Assembly (NCBI GenBank): GCA_937900045.1
Contig: CALCEB010000291.1
Span: forward strand, 1-14,544
DNA from: an uncultured Acidobacteriota bacterium
Lineage (GTDB): Bacteria > Acidobacteriota > Terriglobia > UBA7540
Direction of reading: 5' to 3'
Length of the DNA: 14,544 nucleotides
In this document: in pieces, positions 1 to 5,183 of the stretch
Numbering within the stretch: position 1 is the stretch's first letter
Layout: each line of letters starts with the position of its first letter
The notes under the pieces: generated by a model
Seen by the model: the letters and a program-made list of their open reading frames with translations, nothing else
Database searches by the model: none
Told to the model about the DNA's origin: nothing
Program-made: the position numbers and the translations under genes

Positions 1-77
1 GGCGTGACCATGAGAGACAGGACCGTGGCGATGAGCAGGCCGCCGATGACGGCAAGCGCCAGCGGCAGAAATCCGAC
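1..77 (-). pseudogene. RND-type transporter fragment, C-terminal membrane segment
   Basis: Read on the minus strand, the first ~77 bases encode GFLPLALAVIGGLL followed by IATVLSLMVTP. This resembles the late transmembrane segment of RND exporters (the 'PLALAVIGGLL..T.LTL.V.P' motif). The frame is open and continues beyond the window, so only a scrap is visible. It directly abuts the end of the ISKra4 transposase remnant at about 78, in a different reading frame, which suggests a rearrangement junction rather than a normal gene boundary. It is not a copy of the matching segment of the pump at 10150-13329, which reads differently. The family call rests on about 25 residues, so it is tentative. 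Confidence 0.4.
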
Positions 78-78
78 C

Positions 79-360
79 GCGGCCGCTGAGTTGGCTGCAG
101 CCCAAGGCCATGATGGCGTTGGCGCCGTCAACGGTCCAGCGCATTCCCGATTGCTTGAGGTGCAGCCCGCTTCGACCACACCGCAGCCGATAAAGAGGCC
201 CTGGCGGCGAAACTCGGCATAGCGCATTCGTTGCGCATTGGTTTGGAAGTAGTCCATGGCTTTGCGGATTTCTTCTCGGACCTTGTGGGATCGCGGTCGT
301 AACCGCTTTGGGGATGCGATCACGGCATCCACGTCACCGTCGTCGAGCTGATCCGAGCGA
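79..360 (-). pseudogene. ISKra4-family transposase remnant, C-terminal part, frameshifted
   Basis: The minus strand reads DDGDVDAVIAS, then VREEIRKAMDYFQTNAQRMR, then YAEFRRQGLFIGCGVVEAGC. This is the conserved C-terminal block of ISKra4-family transposases. After the GC codons (about position 161) the frame changes and continues as LKQSGMRWTVDGANAIMALG and CSQLSGR. The family normally has about seven residues (KTVIGxR-like) between GC and LKQSG. Their loss, about 20 nt, accounts exactly for the frameshift. The N-terminal two thirds of the transposase is absent, and no inverted repeat was recognised. This is a dead insertion-sequence fragment. Its upstream limit is uncertain, because the frame stays open to about 410 without recognisable homology. 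Confidence 0.75.
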
Positions 361-453
361 GCGGCAGCGTGTGGCCTCAGGCGGATCCGTGGGAAAATTC
401 CAGTTCCCAATTTAACGTGATAGCATCCAAGGAGCAAGAATGAGGGATGGAGC

Positions 454-1254
454 ATGGATACGTGGCGAGGACAGTGGGCGCTGGTAACTGGCGCAAGCGC
501 CGGGATTGGCTGGGCGCTGGCGGAAGAGCTTGCCACCAGTGGCGCAAATCTGGTGCTGACGGCGCGGCGGCGTGAACGGCTGGAAGAGTTGGCGGGGAAG
601 TTGCGCGCCACGAACGGCATTCACGCCGAAATTGTGACCGCTGATCTCGCCCAAACCACGGGGCCGGCGGAAATATTCTCCTTTACGGAACAGAAACGCA
701 TTGCGGTGGATTTGCTGGTGAATAACGCCGGTTTCGGCGCTTATGGTGAGTTCTACGCCACAAAGCTCGCTGGCCAACTTGGCATGGTGCAGGTGAACTG
801 CTCGGCCGTGGTACATCTCACTCATCTCTACCTGCCGCAAATGGTGGATCGCCGCCGGGGTCATATCCTGATTGTGGCATCCACCGCTGCATTCCAACCT
901 GTTCCTTATATTTCGGCCTACGCCGCCACCAAAGCCTTTGACTTGTTTTTTGCCGAAGGACTGGCGGAGGAAGCGGCACGCTACGGTGTCCACGTCTGCG
1001 CCCTCTGCCCTGGCCCTACGGCGACGGAATTTGGCGAAGTGGCAGGAACTCCAGTGTCGAAAAGAGGCGAGAAGTTGGGAGTACAGGATGCGCGAGAGGT
1101 GGCGCGCGTGGGCTTGATGGGACTTGCGGCAGGCAAGACTTGCGTGATTTCCGGATTCAAGAACCGCATCAGCGCCCAAGCTCATCGTTTCCTGCCACGC
1201 CGGACTGTCACGGGCGTGGCAGAACGGGTTTTAAGACCGAAACATTTGAAGTAA
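454..1254 (+). CDS. short-chain dehydrogenase/reductase (classical SDR)
   Basis: This is a cytoplasmic NAD(P)-dependent oxidoreductase of 266 residues with a Rossmann fold. The glycine motif TGASAGIG is at residues 12-19, ADL at 63-65 and NNAG at 90-93. The catalytic tetrad is complete: N115, S143, Y156 and K160 (YAATK). R38-R39 at the end of the second strand suggest a preference for NADP(H). PGPTATEF follows, as is usual for the family. The length is slightly above the common 250 residues because of a basic C-terminal tail. The start is supported by an AGGAG/GAGGG-rich leader (about 430-447). The gene converges on the cupin gene with a 44 bp gap. The substrate cannot be read from the sequence; the closest general match is the broad 'SDR family oxidoreductase' (YqjQ/DltE-like) group. 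Confidence 0.9.
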   Translation: MDTWRGQWALVTGASAGIGWALAEELATSGANLVLTARRRERLEELAGKLRATNGIHAEIVTADLAQTTGPAEIFSFTEQKRIAVDLLVNNAGFGAYGEFYATKLAGQLGMVQVNCSAVVHLTHLYLPQMVDRRRGHILIVASTAAFQPVPYISAYAATKAFDLFFAEGLAEEAARYGVHVCALCPGPTATEFGEVAGTPVSKRGEKLGVQDAREVARVGLMGLAAGKTCVISGFKNRISAQAHRFLPRRTVTGVAERVLRPKHLK

Positions 1255-1298
1255 GCCTGTGGTTTGGATTCGACCGAATGACCGAAGTGAGGCAAGAG

Positions 1299-1727
1299 CT
1301 AATTCCGGTCAGTCCCCAAGGCAAGCACGAAATACTGCGCGTGCTGGTCTCCGGCATTGCGAATTCCATGCTCAACGTTCGAGGCGATGTAAGCAACAGA
1401 GCCGGGGCCGAGGCTTGAGCTTTTACCGGCAATGGTAACCTCCACAGTGCCCTGGCGAATCAAGAAGATTTCTTCATGCAGGTGGTGGTGCGGGGGATGG
1501 GGCCGCGAACCCGGAGCAAGGTCGGTTTCATGCAGCTCAATGTGGAATCCGGTGTGTGTCACGCCGTCCAAAACCGGCCTGAAGCGGTTGCTTCCCTCGT
1601 TTCGGACCGGGAGGTCCTGAAATGGGTACGCTGCCGCGGACAGTACCCGGCCATCGGCAGCAAGGCTTGGGATGCCAGCAAGAATTCCAGGCAGTAGTAA
1701 GCATAGATCGCGCCGTGAGAAGTTCAT
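1299..1727 (-). CDS. exported cupin-domain protein
   Basis: This is a 142-residue single-domain cupin, a small beta-barrel that usually binds one metal ion. I chose the start at 1727 because GGAGGT lies 6 nt upstream of that ATG. The upstream in-frame ATG at 1766 lacks such a site. The N-terminus NFSRRDLCLLLPGILAG has a twin arginine followed by a hydrophobic stretch, consistent with a Tat-type export signal of about 23 residues. Cupin motif 1 is visible as G73...H80-x-H82-x3-E86-x6-G93, and motif 2 as H120-x3-N124. The metal ligands H80, H82, E86 and H120 are all kept. It lies 121 bp downstream of the haem/copper protein on the same strand and may be co-transcribed with it. Its role could be an enzyme or a small-molecule sensor; the sequence does not decide this. 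Confidence 0.85.
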   Translation of the reverse strand: MNFSRRDLCLLLPGILAGIPSLAADGRVLSAAAYPFQDLPVRNEGSNRFRPVLDGVTHTGFHIELHETDLAPGSRPHPPHHHLHEEIFLIRQGTVEVTIAGKSSSLGPGSVAYIASNVEHGIRNAGDQHAQYFVLALGTDRN

Positions 1728-1848
1728 CGAAGACCTCCAGGAGTGATTTCGAATAGTGCTCGTCATCTATTTCCGTCGCGCCGACGCCCTCCAGCCCCGT
1801 CCTTACAATTGGCGACGCGCGTTGCGTTTTTGGCTGGAACGTGCCGGT

Positions 1849-3252
1849 TCATTTCCGGGGTTGGCGAACGAAAAACTGGAATTTGCCGGTGTTCGCGGGC
1901 ACGGCGACATCAAAGAACCCAACCATCATTTCATCATAAGTCTGATCCCCCCAGGTTACGGCCGCATCCGGGTCCGGGTTGTGCGGATTGTTCCGCGAAT
2001 TGTCATACCAGGCAACCGCCTGGAGTTCGGTACCCGCCTTCAGGAACCGCGGCTTGGCCAGCCGGTAGCTCAATTGCCAATAAAAGTTGTAGTTCACCCG
2101 CAGCAATGGCTCAATCTGGCCGTCCCGGTGGATGATGTTGTATTCAAACCGCTTGCCGCGCAGATGCAAGTGCGGAAAGAAGCTCAGTAGGGTCGCATTA
2201 TTGGGCAACGTTCCGTGGACTTCCACGCGAAAGTTGTCAACGCCGGGAGGAATTACAAACCGGTCGTTAGTCAATTGCAAAGTCAAAACACGCTGGGCGG
2301 GTGGCGTCTTGGCGAAGACCAGGCCGATCTTGGTTTGGTCGGTGGCCCGATGTCCGTTAGTAATGTAGTGCATCTGGAACACCAAGTCTGAACCGGCGGG
2401 AACGAACTTGGCCATGCCTCGGCCCCAGTGATCGGGCGAGCTGCCAGGCGCATAGACCAGGAGAATGTCACTGTTGGTCCATTGCGCATCGCGCCGGTCA
2501 TTGGCGTCTTTGAGGCTTGATGCTGTGAAAGGCACGCCCACCGGCGCGAGCCGGAGCCAGCCAGATTGTGGCGGGCGGATATAGACCACAGCATGATGCA
2601 CATGCGCCCGGCTCGAGGGTCGAATCTCGCACATTTTCACCCAGCGATCCTGTGTAAATCCTGTGGGCACAATCTCATAGGTGTACTCAACGGCTCCCTT
2701 GGCGGGAAGACTGACCGGCTTTGGCATCTCCACCACAAAATCCGGCTGGGGAATATTCCAGCCTTTAGCCCAGTGGCGCAAGGGTGGAGCGTCCTTGGGG
2801 TTGCCGGCGGGAGCGCTGGCCTCCGTCCAGGAGGAAATCGTCTGGATTTGCACTGGGGTCAGAGAAGGGTCGTTTGAAAAATGGCCAAAGCGCGGATCGG
2901 CAAACCAGGGCGGCATCTTTTTTTGGTTCACGGCCTCCCGGATGGCGTTGGCCCAAGGCCGGGTTTCCTGGTAGGTCACGAACGGCATGGGGGCGATTTC
3001 GCCGGGACGGTGGCAACTCTGGCAGTGTTCTTGTAAGACCGGAAGCACATCCTTGTAAAAAGTGGGTGAGTTTGTTTGTCGATGAGAGACAGCCGCGCTT
3101 TGTTGTGAAAGCCAAGATGTGCCCAGCAAGGTGAGAACCGCACATCCTAACGGCATTATCAATCGACGGCCTATTCTCAGGGGGTAGGCGTTACGCCAGT
3201 CTGAAAGGAGGACGAAGTTTGCTAAGAATGGACGGTGCCATGGCATCATCAA
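1849..3252 (-). CDS. exported haem c / PHM-like copper monooxygenase fusion protein
   Basis: The reading frame gives 467 residues from a TTG at 3252; ATG at 3249 or at 3156 (residue 33) are alternatives. From residue 33 the N-terminus is a normal-looking signal peptide (PLGCAVLTLLGTSWLS). Residues 62-150 form a cytochrome-c-like domain with one haem-binding motif C77-QS-C80-H81, preceded by FYKDVLPVLQEH. The C-terminal ~290 residues resemble type II copper, ascorbate-dependent monooxygenases of the PHM/DBM group. The expected copper ligands appear in order: H219-H220 (HVHH), H295 (FQMHY), H361-x-H363 (FPHLHLRG) and M442/M443 (DEMM). Family knowledge puts such proteins in the periplasm. A plausible inference is that the haem domain feeds electrons to the copper site. 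The substrate is unknown. No clear ribosome site settles the start. Confidence 0.8.
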   Translation of the reverse strand: MMMPWHRPFLANFVLLSDWRNAYPLRIGRRLIMPLGCAVLTLLGTSWLSQQSAAVSHRQTNSPTFYKDVLPVLQEHCQSCHRPGEIAPMPFVTYQETRPWANAIREAVNQKKMPPWFADPRFGHFSNDPSLTPVQIQTISSWTEASAPAGNPKDAPPLRHWAKGWNIPQPDFVVEMPKPVSLPAKGAVEYTYEIVPTGFTQDRWVKMCEIRPSSRAHVHHAVVYIRPPQSGWLRLAPVGVPFTASSLKDANDRRDAQWTNSDILLVYAPGSSPDHWGRGMAKFVPAGSDLVFQMHYITNGHRATDQTKIGLVFAKTPPAQRVLTLQLTNDRFVIPPGVDNFRVEVHGTLPNNATLLSFFPHLHLRGKRFEYNIIHRDGQIEPLLRVNYNFYWQLSYRLAKPRFLKAGTELQAVAWYDNSRNNPHNPDPDAAVTWGDQTYDEMMVGFFDVAVPANTGKFQFFVRQPRK

Positions 3253-3270
3253 GTAGATTCTATCTCATTA

Positions 3271-3340
3271 TGATGTACCCCAAAAACTGGACCAGTGGTT
3301 AAGCTAGAATTTCTGGGTCGTTTTCGAGGAGGGAAGATCA
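3271..3340 (+). mobile_element. IS3-family insertion sequence terminus (solo end with orphan RBS)
   Basis: The stretch starts TGATGTA and continues with CCCCAAAAACTGGACCA and GTGGTTAAGCTAGAATTTC. This closely resembles the left terminal inverted repeat of IS3-family elements. It runs on to GAGGAGGG at 3326-3333, in the position of the ribosome site for the first transposase ORF, but the expected ATG and HTH-coding sequence are missing. The sequence switches at about 3340 to an unrelated reading frame. No opposite terminus was found in the window. Only about 70 bp of the element survives. The family call is made by eye. Confidence 0.55.
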
Positions 3341-3341
3341 G

Positions 3342-3512
3342 GCTGCTCTGCCCCTGGTCTGGGATGCCACCTGGAACCAGTGGAAACACCTGCTTCCCCC
3401 CAAGGTTGAAATCTAGGGTGTTTTTGTCGAAACGGGCAAGTGCCGGCTGCGACGGGGCGAGTGGCATCTGCTGAAGTGGGAGACCGCGCTCCTCAGCCGG
3501 CTTGAAGTAAAG
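3342..3512 (+). pseudogene. upstream in-frame extension of the unidentified protein, interrupted by TAG
   Basis: In the same frame as the gene starting at 3513, the upstream DNA encodes protein-like sequence: ALPLVWDATWNQWKHLLPP and KVEI, then a TAG at 3414-3416, then GVFVETGKCRLRRGEWHLL and KWETALLSRLEVK leading straight into the ATG at 3513. The composition and codon use look coding on both sides of the stop. The likely history is a longer protein that lost its N-terminus to the IS3 junction at about 3340 and acquired a nonsense codon. The alternative is chance openness of GC-rich DNA. Confidence 0.4.
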
Positions 3513-4049
3513 ATGCCCGCTTCGGCCAGCCAACAGATGGATACCGCCCGCAAGACTTACCATCGCTTCGGCCAGTTCTCCGCAGCCCTCGACCGCATTC
3601 GAGCTTGTATTGAGCGCCAACCAATGGAGAAGCACGAGCTCCAGCGCATGTGCCGGGACCTCGGCATCCCCGGCGATTTTGACGCCGCTCAGATCAACTG
3701 GCGGCCCGATTATGATGAATTCTTTTACCGCCAACTCGCGCGCCGGGCACGCCGCGTCTATCTCTTCCAGGAAGAGTATCTTTTCGAACTGGAACACGGG
3801 GTGGTTGTTGAGACACCGCAACTCGGCCACGCCACCTACCTCTTTGCTAGGCCCGACAGCATCGAGGAATTTCTGGCCGTCTACGCGTGCGTCACCAAGG
3901 ACGACCTCCGCCAGAACCGCGCCAACGCTGCGGAGAAACTCCGCTTCCTGGGGCGTGTGATTCACGGCACGAATCCCCGCCAGTGGGTCAAGAGCTTGAA
4001 ATCGCGATTGGGCGAGGCCCTGGACTTTGCGGAAGCGATTCAACTGTGA
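3513..4049 (+). CDS. unidentified protein (178 residues), probably the C-terminal part of a longer one
   Basis: I do not recognise a family. The sequence is strongly coding in character: codons are biased to C/G in third positions, and it is rich in charged and aromatic residues. It has no signal peptide or membrane segment, so it is probably cytoplasmic. Residues about 10-50 look helical (YHRFGQFSAALDRIRACIER). A middle segment is RRARRVYLFQEEYLFELEHG, and the C-terminal third includes FLGRVIHGTNPRQWVKSLK. The ATG at 3513 has no convincing ribosome site, and coding sequence continues upstream in frame to a TAG. The annotated start may therefore be artificial. The 3' end faces the PRTRC ThiF remnant on the opposite strand. 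The minus-strand open frame across this region (to 4136) looks like a shadow. A plasmid-borne accessory gene is a reasonable guess from the neighbours only. Confidence 0.55.
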   Translation: MPASASQQMDTARKTYHRFGQFSAALDRIRACIERQPMEKHELQRMCRDLGIPGDFDAAQINWRPDYDEFFYRQLARRARRVYLFQEEYLFELEHGVVVETPQLGHATYLFARPDSIEEFLAVYACVTKDDLRQNRANAAEKLRFLGRVIHGTNPRQWVKSLKSRLGEALDFAEAIQL

Positions 4050-4110
4050 GGCGATCTGTCTCAGATGCTGCAGCCCCCCGGTTGCGGATAACCCTTCGTC
4101 CCCGGAGGGC

Positions 4111-4622
4111 CATCCTTTTCCATTGTTTCGGATCAACGGCCAACGGGGTTGTATGTCCAGAGGGCAGGCTCAAGAAGATCCCATGGTAGGTCAGCGTTCC
4201 ATAACGGAACAGACGGGCGAGCAGCGCCAGGGCTTGGTTCGCCAACAGGGAATTTTAAAACGGTTCTTGCTGCTCGAGGCTTTCCACGGCGCTGCAGCTC
4301 GGTTGGCCGTCGTTGTCCAACGTCGCATCAACAATTTCGGGAAAAAGCTCAGCGACCGTTCGCAGGCGAGTTCTCGATCTGCGGTTGACCGCATTCAGCG
4401 GCTCGCCCAGGATGAACTGCCCGCTCGCCTCACTGTTGCCCGCGTCCAGCCAGTAATGAACCGCGCTGTTCCCTGACGTCTGACGCTCAATGACGGCTCG
4501 CGCTGCCCGAGTATCCACGCAACCAATGACGATATCCATTCGCTGGAGTTCGTGATTCTCCGCCAGGTACTGTGGGGCCGCTTCCCAATTGGGCCCCGAA
4601 AAAACATTCAGTATGGACTGCC
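4111..4622 (-). pseudogene. PRTRC-system ThiF-family protein remnant
   Basis: The minus strand encodes NVFSGPNWEAAPQYLAENHE, MDIVIGCVDTRAARAVIE, YWLDAGNSEASGQFILGEPL, TVAELFPEIVDATLDNDGQP and SCSAVESLEQQEPF. An in-frame TAA follows (complement of 4255-4257), then in the same frame NSLLANQALALLARLFRYG and GIFLSLPSGHTTPLAVDP. This matches my recollection of the ThiF/E1-like adenylation-domain protein of the PRTRC plasmid cassette. The N-terminal third, with the glycine-rich nucleotide-binding loop, is missing beyond about 4622. The protein is broken by the TAA and cannot be a complete enzyme. No other PRTRC gene (A, B, C, E, F, ParB) was recognised nearby. The frame stays open past 4111 to 3988, but without clear family similarity. 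Confidence 0.7.
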
Positions 4623-4788
4623 CACCCCGCGCACTAACCAGAAAGTCTTTCCGCAGGAATCACTCAGCAGTTGGAGACCCCATTGAGGCGCTGCCGCACC
4701 TGCTTCGTGAGGCAAGCGCGTCGGGCGGCTATCAGCCGGTGCCGGCCGAGGCTCCCCACGGGGCGCGAAGGGCAGAACGGCTGGGCCC

Positions 4789-4817
4789 TTGACATTCCGC
4801 AGCTTGGAGAGTATAGG
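4789..4817 (+). promoter_or_regulatory. sigma70-like promoter for padR-ADOP
   Basis: TTGACA at 4789-4794 is a perfect -35 box. It is separated by 17 bp from TATAGG at 4812-4817 (4 of 6 matches to TATAAT). Transcription would begin near 4824, giving a very short leader before the padR start at 4838, with GAGGT (4827-4831) as its ribosome site 6 nt from the ATG. AGGTA occurs twice, at 4815-4819 and 4828-4832, overlapping the -10 box and the leader. This position would suit autorepression by PadR, but the operator identity is a guess. Confidence 0.7.
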
Positions 4818-4837
4818 TAGAACTTCGAGGTATAACG

Positions 4838-5173
4838 ATGGGCGAAGCGAGATCGGAATTCCTCAAGGGAACCCTGGACATGCTGATCCTCAAGATCGTG
4901 GCGCTCGGGCCGATTCACGGTTACGCCATTGCGCAACGTATTCAGCAGATCTCCCGCGATTTCTTCCAACTCCAGCAAGGCTCGCTCTACCCTGCGCTCC
5001 ACCGCCTGGAGGACCGCGGGTTGCTGAAAGCGGAGTGGAAGATGACGGAGACGGGACGCGAAGGAAAGTTTTACGCGCTTTCCTCCAAAGGCAGGAAGAA
5101 GTTGGAGGCCGAAGTTCAGAATTGGGAGCGGCTGACCGATGCGGTTTCTCTGATCCTTCGGACGGCCGAGTAG
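4838..5173 (+). CDS. PadR-family winged-helix transcriptional repressor
   Basis: This is a 111-residue cytoplasmic DNA-binding protein of the small PadR (s2) type. Family hallmarks are FLKGTLDMLILKIVALGP at residues 8-25, HGYAIAQRI at 27-35, the recognition region GSLYPALHRLEDRGLLKAEW at about 48-67, and the wing and C-terminal helix (KFYALSSKGRKKLEAEVQNW). GAGGT 6 nt upstream supports the start. The ADOP permease begins 10 bp after the stop, with GGAG in between, so the two form an operon. PadR proteins usually repress an adjacent transporter gene and release DNA on binding a small molecule. In Acidobacteriota this PadR plus ADOP pairing is common, which supports that role here. The ligand is unknown. 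Confidence 0.92.
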   Translation: MGEARSEFLKGTLDMLILKIVALGPIHGYAIAQRIQQISRDFFQLQQGSLYPALHRLEDRGLLKAEWKMTETGREGKFYALSSKGRKKLEAEVQNWERLTDAVSLILRTAE

Positions 5174-5183
5174 GAGCGAAATC

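Noticed and set aside
412..1185. Minus-strand 257-codon open frame opposite the short-chain dehydrogenase
   Set aside because: The plus-strand product has every SDR motif. The antisense translation is low-complexity and has no family features.
1255..1298. ATTCG-AC-CGAAT dyad between the convergent SDR and cupin genes as a terminator
   Set aside because: The stem is only 5 bp with a 2-nt loop and no following T-run on either strand.
3257..3300. Outward promoter from the IS3 end driving the haem/copper gene (TTGGGG ... TAGAAT)
   Set aside because: The spacer is only 15 bp, and the -10 box lies 4 nt before the TTG start. It would work only if the start is at 3156, which is not established.
3249..4136. 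Long minus-strand open frame (295 codons) opposite the unidentified protein
   Set aside because: The plus strand shows the stronger codon bias and protein-like composition. The minus frame has no recognisable motif and is probably a shadow of GC-rich coding DNA.
4589..4792. Short plus-strand open frame upstream of padR
   Set aside because: There is no ribosome site, no recognisable motif, and it overlaps the ThiF remnant junction and the padR -35 box.
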